Source: Burkholderiaceae bacterium | GTDB lineage: Bacteria; Pseudomonadota; Gammaproteobacteria; Burkholderiales; Burkholderiaceae | Assembly (NCBI GenBank): GCA_023266335.1 | Contig: JAHFQJ010000001.1 | Span: 178,044-242,043, forward strand | DNA length: 64,000 bases | Direction: 5' to 3' | In this document: in pieces, positions 45,672 to 54,916 of the stretch | How positions within the stretch are numbered: position 1 is the first letter of the stretch | How the letters are laid out: every line of letters starts with the position of its first letter | Notes under the pieces: generated by a model | Databases searched by the model: none | Told to the model about the DNA's origin: nothing | What the model saw: only the letters and a program-made list of their open reading frames with translations | Made by a program: the position numbers and the translations under genes

Positions 45672-46952
45672 TTAATTTTCCTCTACATCTTGGGTAAAAA
45701 TAATTCCTATGCCCTGATTAGCTGGTATAGTGTAAGTAGGCACACGGTTAAATTTACGTCTGGCTTCTGTTCCCATAGTAGTTCCGACTTCCCCTAAACC
45801 TTGTTTAGCAATTTCACGCGGTTCGGTAACTTTTTCTTGAGTTTGTAATATCGTTCCGCCTAAACCGATAGTTGTTTGAGCTGCCCCTTGAGCCGCAGTG
45901 CCAATAGCTTTTAGCATGCTGGCTGCAAACAAATAGCTGTAGCGCTCAAAAGTATGATTATCAATATTTTCAGCTACACCTTGTCTAGCATCTTGTTCTC
46001 TTATAGCGATGGCTTTTATAGCTATAGTTTTTTTATTTCTGTCTTTAGGCGATAATTGGTTAAATTGGATATTAATATTATTTGGTGCTATATTTACTTG
46101 CCCGATTATCGTAGCTTGATCGTAAGCTCCGCCGTATATCACAGCTAATACATTATTGCTGTCATCTGTATTTACGCCTGTAATCAGCGTTGCGTAAAGT
46201 ATATCGCCTGCCTTAAAGAGCAGCTTCTTATTTGTTTCAGCTTTTATGCTTTGTGTTTGAGGATTATTGTGATTATTTTGTGTAATATTGTTCTGAATAC
46301 TATTTGAGATATTATTTTGATTTGATTTCACATATTGAACATTGCTGTAACCGCTATGCTGCGTTCCGATAATGCCCTGTGCCTGCTGTAATATGCCAGC
46401 TTTTATTTTTGTATCGATTTCCTTTTCTTCAGGGCTAATCGGCGGTAATGCAGGTAAAGACGGCATTGGCTGTATTATTTGAGGCGTTTGAGATGCATAA
46501 TTAACCGGCTGATTATTAGGAAGTATAGGTAATTGTGCTGTAGGATTATTTGTACTCTGCAAATAAATTTCTCCCTGCATGCTTTGCCCGTTTTTAAGTG
46601 CGTCATCAGCTTGCCGGATATTAACTTTATCCCGATTTTCTTTTTCTTTTTCATCTACAATCGCCACTTTACTTTTATCTGTATCAGGTATTTGCACAGT
46701 TTGTGCTTCGTTTTTAGGGCTTGCCTGACTCATAAATATATTGATTCCAACCGCCCCAGCAATTATGCTAGCTGCTCCTAATAAAATATTTTTAAAGTTT
46801 AAACCATATTTTCGAGATTTTGTAATAGTATAGCTTGCAGATTCATTAATATTAGGCTCATTAATATTACTATCTTTAATATCTGCTTCGGCTTTATCTC
46901 GTGCTTTATGTTCTAAATCCTGCATATTTTGATTTTCTTCTTTATTACTCAT
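45672..46952 (-). CDS. dotG: Type IVB secretion protein DotG/IcmE (VirB10-like)
   Basis: The 426-residue protein has a polar N-terminus, one membrane segment (about residues 53-73, NILLGAASIIAGAVGINIFM), a Pro/Gln-rich linker and a C-terminal VirB10-type domain (about 245-426) with AGDILYATLITGVNTDDSNNVLAVIYGG and HTFERYSYLFAASMLK. These match DotG. It spans the inner membrane to the outer-membrane core of the type IVB channel. It is shorter than Legionella DotG (~1050 residues), which carries long repeats absent here. It follows DotH after 24 bases. Confidence 0.87.
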   Translation of the reverse strand: MSNKEENQNMQDLEHKARDKAEADIKDSNINEPNINESASYTITKSRKYGLNFKNILLGAASIIAGAVGINIFMSQASPKNEAQTVQIPDTDKSKVAIVDEKEKENRDKVNIRQADDALKNGQSMQGEIYLQSTNNPTAQLPILPNNQPVNYASQTPQIIQPMPSLPALPPISPEEKEIDTKIKAGILQQAQGIIGTQHSGYSNVQYVKSNQNNISNSIQNNITQNNHNNPQTQSIKAETNKKLLFKAGDILYATLITGVNTDDSNNVLAVIYGGAYDQATIIGQVNIAPNNINIQFNQLSPKDRNKKTIAIKAIAIREQDARQGVAENIDNHTFERYSYLFAASMLKAIGTAAQGAAQTTIGLGGTILQTQEKVTEPREIAKQGLGEVGTTMGTEARRKFNRVPTYTIPANQGIGIIFTQDVEEN

Positions 46953-46976
46953 ATTTTTATACTTTTCTAATAATTC

Positions 46977-47978
46977 CTAATAATTTTCTATCATTACAGT
47001 GTATGCTTTTCCGCTTTGTAATAATGTGATTGAATGATACACTTGCTCAAATCTGTAAACAGCTAGCCCTGACGTACTTCTAGCGCTTGAATGATAAGCC
47101 GGATACTGCACATCTGCATTGGTGCGTATATACATATTATTGTTAAGTTCCCATGCTTCAACATCTCCGCCAGTTACTCTTAATCTTTTTGCCTGTTTTG
47201 GCGGAACTCCATCTAAAAAATAGGGTACATTATCATCAATACTAGGAATGCGTTCCTCATAATTAATTTTGGTAGTTGAATCCGGATTACGTCCCGGAAT
47301 TTTTACGTCTACCCTAAAATCTACTTCTTTTTGTCCGCTGACTAAGCTAAATATTACTGGCGTTGATAAGCCTTTCAGCATTACACTTACGTTGCCTTGT
47401 GCAATAGGTCTTAATGGTTCTAAAGTTAAAACATTTGTTTGAGGCTGCTCATTGCCGTTTGATGCACCATCGCTAAACATGCCTCGATTTAATTTAACAC
47501 TGTCAATATACCAAGAATCTCCGTTTAAGCCTGAGAATACAATAGAAGTTAAACTTCCGGAACTTAAACGCAGAATTGGAGCATTTACCCCCGGGGAAAG
47601 GTCTATAATTAAAGTTCTAGTAACCGGCTTAGGCATGCTGATATATGGCGACATTGAAGCTTCGCTATTTTTTAAATTTTGATTTTTAAGCCTTTTTATT
47701 TGTTTATGCGTAAGTTGTGATTGCTCGAAATCATTAAATGCTTTGCTTACTTTTTTATTAATCGGCATTGCCGGCAACACGGGCGGAGCAGGTAAATTCA
47801 TAGGCTGTACAATATTTACCGTTTGCCCAATTCCGCTTGGAGGCGGAGCAGAATAGTTTTTGCTTATGCCTAATGTGTTATTAGGATATTGATTTGAATT
47901 TGGTATTTGCGGTAAATTCTGTGCAAATACAGGTTGAGCAATGAATATATTTATCAAAAATAAGTTTATAAATTTCAT
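46977..47978 (-). CDS. dotH: Type IVB secretion protein DotH/IcmK (VirB9-like)
   Basis: The 333-residue protein has a signal peptide (cleavage near PVFAQ), a Pro/Asn-rich region, and a C-terminal beta-rich domain with VTRTLIIDLSPGVNAPILRLSSG and GDSWYIDSVKLNRGMF typical of DotH. DotH forms the outer-membrane ring with DotC and DotD. It overlaps DotI by 4 bases and precedes DotG, the same order as Legionella icmL-icmK-icmE. No lipoprotein DotC/DotD gene is seen in the window. Confidence 0.85.
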   Translation of the reverse strand: MKFINLFLINIFIAQPVFAQNLPQIPNSNQYPNNTLGISKNYSAPPPSGIGQTVNIVQPMNLPAPPVLPAMPINKKVSKAFNDFEQSQLTHKQIKRLKNQNLKNSEASMSPYISMPKPVTRTLIIDLSPGVNAPILRLSSGSLTSIVFSGLNGDSWYIDSVKLNRGMFSDGASNGNEQPQTNVLTLEPLRPIAQGNVSVMLKGLSTPVIFSLVSGQKEVDFRVDVKIPGRNPDSTTKINYEERIPSIDDNVPYFLDGVPPKQAKRLRVTGGDVEAWELNNNMYIRTNADVQYPAYHSSARSTSGLAVYRFEQVYHSITLLQSGKAYTVMIENY

Positions 47979-48718
47979 ATATTTGTTCCCTGCATTGGTT
48001 TTAATACTATTGCATCAATAGCGATACCTTTTGCATTAAGTGCGGCTACATGGTCTTGTACTATAGTTACGATAGCGTAATAATTTTGTTTTGCATGAGC
48101 TGCATTATTTAAATTATCATTCCCTACATAAAATTCATTTGTAACCGGCACAGCAACCAGCCATGTATACTGCCCGTTTCTAACACTTTCTTTTTGAATT
48201 TGTGCACTGCGTGTAACTATAGCTCTTGAAATCATTTTATTAGCTTTTACTTTTTTTAAATTGCCTGATATATCTAAACTAGTATAATAAGCTTGTTTGC
48301 CGTTTTTAGTAAAAAATCTATTTAACACACTATTAATTTGCTCATCAAAATTTGTATAGTCATAACGGGAAAGCTCAAGTACCGCTTCTTGTGCAAAACT
48401 TTCAATTACAGCACTGCTGACATTCGGTTTATCTAATGCAGATACTTCGCAAATTGCTTTATTATTTGTTGTAACTATAAATTTAGTTTTTGGATATGTA
48501 CTAATAAAATACCAAGATAGCACTGCTATTCCAGCACATAATATAACAACACAACTCCAGACTAATACAAGCTGCTTATATAAAATCTGCGTGCTTTTAT
48601 GTAGGCGTGCATTTTCGCGTAATACAACATCGCCATCTGAAGTAGAATAATGATCTGCAATTACATCTAATGCATCTTTTAATGCTTTATCCCGCTGTTT
48701 TTGCTGGTTAATTTCCAC
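47975..48718 (-). CDS. dotI: Type IVB secretion protein DotI/IcmL
   Basis: I place the start at the GTG (complement of 48716-48718), which has AGGA ten bases upstream, rather than at an ATG further upstream that overlaps the preceding gene by 56 bases. The 247-residue product has an N-terminal cytoplasmic part, one membrane segment (around residues 50-70, VWSCVVILCAGIAVLSWYFI) and a periplasmic domain with AVLELSRYDYTNFDEQI and TWLVAVPVTNEFYVG, features of DotI/IcmL/TraM. The end overlaps dotH by 4 bases, indicating coupling. Confidence 0.82.
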   Translation of the reverse strand: MEINQQKQRDKALKDALDVIADHYSTSDGDVVLRENARLHKSTQILYKQLVLVWSCVVILCAGIAVLSWYFISTYPKTKFIVTTNNKAICEVSALDKPNVSSAVIESFAQEAVLELSRYDYTNFDEQINSVLNRFFTKNGKQAYYTSLDISGNLKKVKANKMISRAIVTRSAQIQKESVRNGQYTWLVAVPVTNEFYVGNDNLNNAAHAKQNYYAIVTIVQDHVAALNAKGIAIDAIVLKPMQGTNI

Positions 48719-48959
48719 TATGAATTTTTCCTTTACTGTATATGCATATATGCTCTGATGCATCGCTAAAGATAATTTTTACAAAATCGTCTTTAGCACA
48801 CATAAAGGCAGCCGATCCCAATAGGCATAAAACTTGTATAATTAAAATATAAGTTCCTAAAGTTATAGTTTTCTGCAATAATATTTTGTGATGAGTAAGA
48901 GTACGCACATCTGTTGCGTCATATGTCTGCCATGAAGTTATATTAGGCTCTTGCATCAT
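48708..48959 (-). CDS. Small membrane protein in the DotJ/IcmM position
   Basis: The 83-residue protein has one membrane segment (about 35-55, TLGTYILIIQVLCLLGSAAFM). It precedes and overlaps dotI by 11 bases. In Legionella, icmM (dotJ), a short relative of DotI, precedes icmL (dotI). Position, size and topology match, but sequence similarity to DotJ is not clear by eye. Confidence 0.6.
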   Translation of the reverse strand: MMQEPNITSWQTYDATDVRTLTHHKILLQKTITLGTYILIIQVLCLLGSAAFMCAKDDFVKIIFSDASEHICIYSKGKIHSGN

Positions 48960-49403
48960 TTTTACTGAATAATTTTTTAACGTTGCGTATTATAACTTAT
49001 TTTAAAAAGCGTTTCTAAAAAGAATGTATTTTCAGAGCAGACATACTATTTTAAGGAAAATAAGGAATAAGATAAGCAGAAAATAAGCTATATAGCCAGT
49101 TATCTATGGATTCCAGCATATGCCGAAATGACCACAGTTTGATATTATATTAATAATTCATTTCATGTTTCAAATTACTTCTTCAACATATAAAATATTT
49201 TTTTAATATAAATAAATTAAAAAATTTTATAAATTATACATTTTTGTTGTTGAAAAAATACAAAAACCGCAAAAAATTATATGAAACTATATAAAAAGAC
49301 TTGAAACATCTTTTAATATTTGATAAGCTAGCGGAAGCTTCATAAGAAGTATTGTTTTGTAAAGCATACAAAACTTCATTCCTAACCAATTGGAGATTAA
49401 GTA
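48960..49403. other. Divergent intergenic region between the Dot operon and the porin
   Basis: It must hold the promoters of the minus-strand Dot operon and the plus-strand porin gene. It contains a partial repeat at 49101-49187 and a long AT-rich porin leader with GGAGAT before the start. No gene seen. Confidence 0.45.
49101..49187 (+). repeat. GATTGAGCAA-family repeat, partial copy C
   Basis: TATCTATGGATTCCAGCATA, then GACCACAGTTTGATATTA and TTTCAAATTACTTCTTCAA match the right half of copy A in the same orientation. The left half is missing. Confidence 0.55.
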
Positions 49404-50549
49404 ATGAAAAAATCGATAATAGCACTAGCTGCTTTAATCGTTGCAGGTGCTGCACAAGCAGAAAGCAGTGTGACACTTTACGGTTTAATAGATGCAGGTG
49501 TTACATTTGTTAACAACCAAAACGGCGATACCAACTATAAAATGGATAGCGGTATTATGAATGGTAACCGTTGGGGCTTGCGTGGTCGTGAAGAATTAAC
49601 TAGCGATTTAGCGGCAATCTTCCGTATTGAAAGCGGTTTCAATTTAGACAACGGTAATTCTAATCAAGGTGGTAGATTGTTTGGTCGTCAAGCTTTTGCT
49701 GGATTAGATCTTAAAAATGTTGGTAGTGTAACCTTTGGTCGTCAATATGACTTTATGGGTGACATTGGTGATTACGCAATTGCTTCTGAAGAATTCGGCA
49801 GTGTTTACACATTAGAGAGCAGCGGAGTATTCCACACAGATACTGGTCTTGGTGATCGTGCTACAGGTGCTAGAGTAGATAACTCTGTTAAGTTTCAATC
49901 GGCTAATTTAGGCGGATCTGGTGTAACAGCTGGTGTTATGGTTGGTTTAGGCGAAAATGCTGCTAACAAAAAATTTGGTCGTACATTCAGTGCTAGCCTT
50001 GGCTATGAAGGCATTCCTAATTTTAGTACAAAATTAGCTTATACTCAAGTAAGAAATAATACAATAGCTGCCGGTGCTATCAATTTCAATATTAATGGTG
50101 TTGTTACACCTAATGTTGCTATACCAACCTTAAAAACAGACATTTGGGGTTTAGGTGCTTCTTATGATTTAGGATTTGGTAAAGTTAATGGTGTTGTTAC
50201 ATCAACTAAAGTGGATTTAGGTATTGGTACTGACTTTAAAAGCAATGTTTATGAACTTGGCTATAAACACAGAATTACACCACAATTATCTGCGGGTGTT
50301 GGCTATCAATACTTTGATAATAAGACAGCTGGCTTGAAAAAAGCTGACATGCATGGTGCAAGTGTTGCTTTAGACTATGCATTTAGCAAACGTACTGATG
50401 CTTATTTCTTAACAGTGTGGAATAAAGCCAAAACTCAAGATTTAGGCGGCGGTAACACAGTTAGTATTGCTCCAAATATTACTAACAGCGGTGCTTCTGA
50501 CAATAAAAATCAAGCAGCTGTTCGCGTTGGTTTACGTCACCGCTTCTAA
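49404..50549 (+). CDS. Gram-negative porin, Burkholderiales type
   Basis: The 381-residue precursor has a signal peptide ending AGAAQA, followed by ESSVTLYGLIDAGVTFVNN, the standard mature start of Burkholderia/Bordetella general porins. Conserved segments include NRWGLRGREELTSDLAAIFRIESGF, GRQAFAGLDLKNVGSVTFGRQYD and the C-terminal RVGLRHRF with final Phe, needed for insertion by the Bam complex. It forms a trimeric 16-strand outer-membrane channel. It is GC-richer with regular codon use, suggesting high expression, and is followed by a good terminator. Stand-alone gene. Confidence 0.96.
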   Translation: MKKSIIALAALIVAGAAQAESSVTLYGLIDAGVTFVNNQNGDTNYKMDSGIMNGNRWGLRGREELTSDLAAIFRIESGFNLDNGNSNQGGRLFGRQAFAGLDLKNVGSVTFGRQYDFMGDIGDYAIASEEFGSVYTLESSGVFHTDTGLGDRATGARVDNSVKFQSANLGGSGVTAGVMVGLGENAANKKFGRTFSASLGYEGIPNFSTKLAYTQVRNNTIAAGAINFNINGVVTPNVAIPTLKTDIWGLGASYDLGFGKVNGVVTSTKVDLGIGTDFKSNVYELGYKHRITPQLSAGVGYQYFDNKTAGLKKADMHGASVALDYAFSKRTDAYFLTVWNKAKTQDLGGGNTVSIAPNITNSGASDNKNQAAVRVGLRHRF

Positions 50550-50605
50550 AATTTATATCTGGTAATCAAATACAAACTATTTATATTAGTTTTATAAATT
50601 TATAA

Positions 50606-50642
50606 AGTCCGATTGTGTAATTTTACATAGCGGGCTTTTTTA
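50606..50642 (+). terminator. Rho-independent terminator after the porin gene
   Basis: AAAGTCCGATTGTGTAA and TTTACATAGCGGGCTTTTTT form a long imperfect stem (AAAGyCCG core) ending in a run of T. Placed ~57 bases after the porin stop. Confidence 0.8.
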
Positions 50643-51090
50643 TTTTATGTTAAAAATTCAATATGAGCATTATAAATCTGAAATATAATTATAATTTTGT
50701 TTAATATTTAATATTTGTTGTAGCTATATTCCAACATTAAAATGATATAAGAATTATATTTAATGTTTAATTAAGTTATTCATACATATTTATATAAGCA
50801 TAACATATGCTCTATAAGTATTGGATTTTAATATACTAAGTAAAAATTTAATACTGGATATTAATTGAAATGCCTTGATTTATCTTGCTTTGCACAATAA
50901 AAAATCTAAATTTTAATTTGCATATTTATGTATATTTTAATAAAATATCATCTATATAAAAAATTAGTGTATACAGCTTGGTATTTTATAGACCAATGAT
51001 TTTTAAATATGAAAAATATTTTATATGTAAAATTATCATCAAAGTTTATAGTTGTATGTTCAAGCTATTCATGCTACATCAAGGAATGTT
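50643..51090. other. Gene-free AT-rich region upstream of aceE
   Basis: About 450 bases that are nearly all A/T with no convincing reading frame or repeat. It must hold the aceE promoter; many TATAAT-like hexamers occur, so I cannot choose one. A regulatory leader is possible but no stable fold was recognised. Confidence 0.4.
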
Positions 51091-53769
51091 ATGTCTATTA
51101 ATCCGGAAGCGGTCATTGAAAGAGAAGATTTAGATAATACAGAAACAAAAGAATGGTTGGATGCCCTACAAGGTGTTATGCTAAGTCATAGCGATGAACG
51201 CGCCGCATATTTAATTGATAAACAGATTCAATATATAAGGGTAAATGGAATAACGACTGCTTTCAATTCAAATACTCCTTACATTAATACTATTCCCCCT
51301 GAAAAACAGGCAAATATTACTGGAAATACGTCAATTGAACACAGAATTCGTGCTTATACACGTTGGAATGCTATGGCAATGGTCTTAAGAGCAAATAAAG
51401 ATACAAATGTCGGTGGTCATATTGCCTCTTTTCAATCTGCTGCAACTCTATATGATGTCGGATTTAATCATTTTTGGCATGCTCCAAGTGAAAATCATGG
51501 GGGTGATTTAATATTTTTTCAAGGTCATTCATCACCAGGAATTTATTCAAGAGCATTTTTACTTGGGCGGCTGAATGAAAAGCAGTTAGATAGTTTTCGT
51601 CAGGAAGTAAAAGGAAATGGTCTATCTTCTTATCCTCATCCGTGGTTAATGCCTGATTTCTGGCAATTTCCCACTGTTTCTATGGGGCTAGGTCCAATTA
51701 TGGCAATTTACCAAGCTAGATTTATGAATTATCTTAATGATAGAGAAATTGTAAATACGCAAAACCGTAAAGTTTGGTGCTTTTTAGGCGATGGGGAAAC
51801 TGATGAGCCAGAATCTCTAGGTGCAATCGGCATGGCAGGAAGAGAAAAATTAGATAATTTAATATTTGTCATAAACTGCAATTTACAGCGTTTAGATGGT
51901 CCAGTAAGAGGAAATGGTAAAATTGTTCAAGAACTTGAAGGTGAATTTAGAGGTTCGGGCTGGAATGTAATAAAAGTTCTATGGGGAACTAGATGGGATA
52001 CTTTATTTAAAAAAGATAGAAAAGGTTTACTCATTAAACGTTTTGAAGATTGTGTCGATGGAGAGTTTCAAACTTATAAATCAAAAGATGCTGCATATGT
52101 ACGTGAACATTTTTTTAATACTCCGGAATTAAAAGAATTAGTTGCTGACTGGAGCGATGAAGATATTTGGGCATTAAACCGCGGCGGACATGACACATAT
52201 AAAGTATTTGCTGCTTTTCATGAAGCATATCATCATAAAGGACAGCCTACCCTTATTTTAGCTAAAACTATTAAAGGATACGGCATGGGTCATTCAGGTG
52301 AAGCACAAAATATTACCCATCAGCAGAAAAAAATGTCTCTAGAAGACTTAAAAGCATTTAGAACAAGATACAGATTGCCTATTTCTGATGAAAATATTGA
52401 AGAATTGCCGTATTTAAAATTTGATGAAAATAGCGAAGAATTAAAGTATATGAAGGAAAAACGCCAAGCATTAGGCGGTTATCTTCCGCAACGCCGTACT
52501 AAATCTTATGATTTAGAAACTTTGCCTTTATCAAGTTTTGATGCTTTATTAAAAGCGACAGCTGAAGGCAGAGAGATTTCTACAACTATGGCATTTGTAC
52601 GCATTTTAAATATCTTGGTTAAAGATAAAAATCTTGGTAAATATATTGTTCCCATTGTACCCGATGAATCAAGAACATTCGGTATGGAAGGCATGTTCAG
52701 ACAACTTGGTATCTGGAGTCATGTAGGGCAGTTATATACACCTCAAGACCATGACCAATTGATGTTCTATAAAGAAGATAAAAAGGGGCAAATATTACAA
52801 GAAGGAATTAATGAAGCAGGTGCAATGTGTGATTGGATAGCTGCCGGTACTTCATATTCAACGCATAACGTGCCGATGATACCTTTTTACATCTTCTATT
52901 CTATGTTTGGCTTCCAAAGAGTCGGAGATTTATGCTGGGCAGCTGCAGATATGCGTACACGCGGATTTTTATTAGGTGGAACGGCAGGAAGAACTACGTT
53001 AAACGGTGAAGGGCTGCAGCATGAAGACGGGCATTCACATGTGTGGTCTGGAGCTATTCCAAACTGCATCAGCTATGACCCGGTATTTTCTTATGAATTA
53101 GCGGTTATTGTGCAAAATGGTATGGAGCGTATGTATAAAAATCAGGAAGATATTTATTACTACATAACCGTTATGAATGAAAATTATGCTCATCCGGATA
53201 TGCCTAAAGATGCAGAACAAGATATTATTAAAGGTATGTATGCCTTTAAATTAAGTGAGAATAAAAAATCTAAAGCCAAAGTGCAGTTACTTGGCAGCGG
53301 CACTATATTCCGCGAAGCTATTCAAGCGTCTGAATTGTTAAAAGAAGACTGGAATGTAGACAGCGATTTATGGAGCTGCCCAAGCTTTACAGAACTAGCA
53401 CGTGATGGTCAAGCAGCTGAAAGATATAATATGCTTAATCCATTAGCTGAGGCTAAAAAATCACATGTTAGTGCTTGCTTAGAAAAAACGTCTGGTCCTA
53501 TAATTGCAGTTAGTGATTACGTAAGAGCATTTACTGAACAAATCCGAGCATTTGTGCCAAGAAAATATGTAACATTAGGCACAGACGGGTTCGGGCGTTC
53601 AGATACCAGAGAAAATTTACGGCACTTTTTTGAAGTTAATGCTTATTGGATTACCATTGCTTCATTAAAAGCTTTAGCAGATGAAGGTACAATTAATAGA
53701 GAAATTGTAGCTCAAGCTATTGAAAAATATGGTATTGATATAGAGAAAATTAATCCGGTTAAAGTATAA
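51091..53769 (+). CDS. aceE: Pyruvate dehydrogenase E1 component (homodimeric)
   Basis: I choose the ATG at 51091 (AAGGAA ten bases before it); the longer frame from 51052 has no ribosome site. The 892-residue enzyme has the thiamine diphosphate motif GDGETDEPESLG...INCNLQRLDGPVRGN near residue 230, NRGGHDTYKVFAAFHEAYHH and the second-domain GLQHEDGHSHV. It decarboxylates pyruvate and acetylates the lipoyl group of AceF. aceF follows but is separated by two small unrelated genes; lpd (E3) is not in the window. Confidence 0.96.
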   Translation: MSINPEAVIEREDLDNTETKEWLDALQGVMLSHSDERAAYLIDKQIQYIRVNGITTAFNSNTPYINTIPPEKQANITGNTSIEHRIRAYTRWNAMAMVLRANKDTNVGGHIASFQSAATLYDVGFNHFWHAPSENHGGDLIFFQGHSSPGIYSRAFLLGRLNEKQLDSFRQEVKGNGLSSYPHPWLMPDFWQFPTVSMGLGPIMAIYQARFMNYLNDREIVNTQNRKVWCFLGDGETDEPESLGAIGMAGREKLDNLIFVINCNLQRLDGPVRGNGKIVQELEGEFRGSGWNVIKVLWGTRWDTLFKKDRKGLLIKRFEDCVDGEFQTYKSKDAAYVREHFFNTPELKELVADWSDEDIWALNRGGHDTYKVFAAFHEAYHHKGQPTLILAKTIKGYGMGHSGEAQNITHQQKKMSLEDLKAFRTRYRLPISDENIEELPYLKFDENSEELKYMKEKRQALGGYLPQRRTKSYDLETLPLSSFDALLKATAEGREISTTMAFVRILNILVKDKNLGKYIVPIVPDESRTFGMEGMFRQLGIWSHVGQLYTPQDHDQLMFYKEDKKGQILQEGINEAGAMCDWIAAGTSYSTHNVPMIPFYIFYSMFGFQRVGDLCWAAADMRTRGFLLGGTAGRTTLNGEGLQHEDGHSHVWSGAIPNCISYDPVFSYELAVIVQNGMERMYKNQEDIYYYITVMNENYAHPDMPKDAEQDIIKGMYAFKLSENKKSKAKVQLLGSGTIFREAIQASELLKEDWNVDSDLWSCPSFTELARDGQAAERYNMLNPLAEAKKSHVSACLEKTSGPIIAVSDYVRAFTEQIRAFVPRKYVTLGTDGFGRSDTRENLRHFFEVNAYWITIASLKALADEGTINREIVAQAIEKYGIDIEKINPVKV

Positions 53770-53889
53770 ATATTAATCTGATAAAAATAAATGGTATTGT
53801 TACTTTACAATAGTTTTGCTTGATTTATAGATTTGAATATTTAGTTAAATCAATGCTTTTGATAATATAAATAATTTAAATTCTATTTA

Positions 53890-54032
53890 AAAGTAATAAT
53901 ACCGGAAATCTATGTAAAAAATGTGAAGATATTGGTGTATCGAACCTTGAGCATTTGTATGATGGTAATGAATAAGTCTTGAAACGCATGCGTGATGATA
54001 ATGCAGAAATTTTTGTAATAGGAAAAGAATGA
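53890..54032 (+). pseudogene. Remnant of a small Cys-containing gene
   Basis: One reading frame gives NLCKKCEDIGVSNLEHLYDG, a stop (TAA), then in the same frame VLKRMRDDNAEIFVIGKE and a final TGA at 54030-54032. It looks like protein-coding sequence interrupted by a stop codon, with a CxxC pair like that of the two genes that follow. No start codon is visible. Could also be chance. Confidence 0.4.
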
Positions 54033-54062
54033 GTTTTACCAAACCTTATTTGAGAATTAAAT

Positions 54063-54335
54063 ATGCCTAATCAATATAATTTACCAAGCAGTGATACTTA
54101 CTGCGTACACGTAACAACAACACATTGTAATAAAATACATAATGCAAACTTTGTAAGTGATTTATATTCTTTGGTTGCAAATAATTCGCATGGTATATAT
54201 AAATGTTACATGTGCTGTGAACCAGCCAATAATATTGCTGTGAAAAGTCATAACAATAATGGTTTTTATGTTTTAGCAAATGCATGCAGTTCTTGCCAAT
54301 TACCAAAAGATAGTTATGCTTTTGGTGAATCATAA
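54063..54335 (+). CDS. Small Cys/His protein, zinc-ribbon-like (first of a pair)
   Basis: The 90-residue protein has Cys/His positions typical of a zinc-binding module: HCNKIHNANF, KCYMCCE and CSSCQ. The pattern C-N-x2-H-x3-F-x3-L-x-S-x4-N-x6-C-Y-x-C is shared with the next protein (54360-54896), so the two are paralogues. No signal peptide. It lies between aceE and aceF with no known link to pyruvate metabolism. Unrecognised family. Confidence 0.6.
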   Translation: MPNQYNLPSSDTYCVHVTTTHCNKIHNANFVSDLYSLVANNSHGIYKCYMCCEPANNIAVKSHNNNGFYVLANACSSCQLPKDSYAFGES

Positions 54336-54359
54336 AATTATACACAATAAAGGAATAAA

Positions 54360-54896
54360 ATGCCTATAGTATGCTATGCTAATACGGATCCGAGCATGAT
54401 GATTGAGCATATAAATAATTTTCATAGAGATAAGACACAAGTTTGTAATTTGGGTCATAGCAATGAATTTACAACTACATTAACTAGCGTGATGAGAGAT
54501 AATCCCCAAACATTTTATTGTTATGAATGCGGCGATATTCAAACTCCTGCTACTTTCTGTTATGGTGAGGTTGAGTCATTTATACGTAATCAAAATCCGC
54601 TAGCTGATGGTTTAGGTACAGAAGAAAGGGCCTTTATACAATCCGTATCTTTTGGAGAATACAAACCAGTAGCTTATTTAGACACGTTAATAAGAGATAA
54701 TCATGCTTTAAGTATATTAGGAATGAGTAAGCTTGTGGGTGAATATATACATTTTGATTGGTGTAGTAACTTACAAAATTTATGTACAAATCATTACGAG
54801 CAACTTACTCAAAAAATAGAACAACAATCAAACGAATGGAAAAAAAAGCATGCTGGCGGTCTTGCTGATTTAGCAGATGCTTTGCCTCAAATATAA
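54360..54896 (+). CDS. Cys/His protein, zinc-ribbon-like (second of a pair)
   Basis: The 178-residue protein has VCNLGHSNEFTTTL followed by CYECGD, the same C-N-x2-H ... C-Y-x-C module as the preceding protein, at residues ~28-60. The C-terminal ~100 residues look helical, with a further Cys pair (WCSNLQNLC) and a charged helix ending GGLADLADALPQI. No signal peptide or membrane segment. It starts 24 bases after its paralogue and ends 20 bases before aceF. The module has a loose resemblance to RING/U-box or zinc-ribbon folds; function unknown. Confidence 0.65.
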   Translation: MPIVCYANTDPSMMIEHINNFHRDKTQVCNLGHSNEFTTTLTSVMRDNPQTFYCYECGDIQTPATFCYGEVESFIRNQNPLADGLGTEERAFIQSVSFGEYKPVAYLDTLIRDNHALSILGMSKLVGEYIHFDWCSNLQNLCTNHYEQLTQKIEQQSNEWKKKHAGGLADLADALPQI

Positions 54897-54916
54897 AGTA
54901 AAAAGAGAAATAAAAA

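Noticed and set aside
54067..54345. Minus-strand frame of 92 codons opposite the first Cys/His gene
   Set aside because: The plus-strand frame has a paralogue with conserved Cys/His spacing; the minus frame has no family features.
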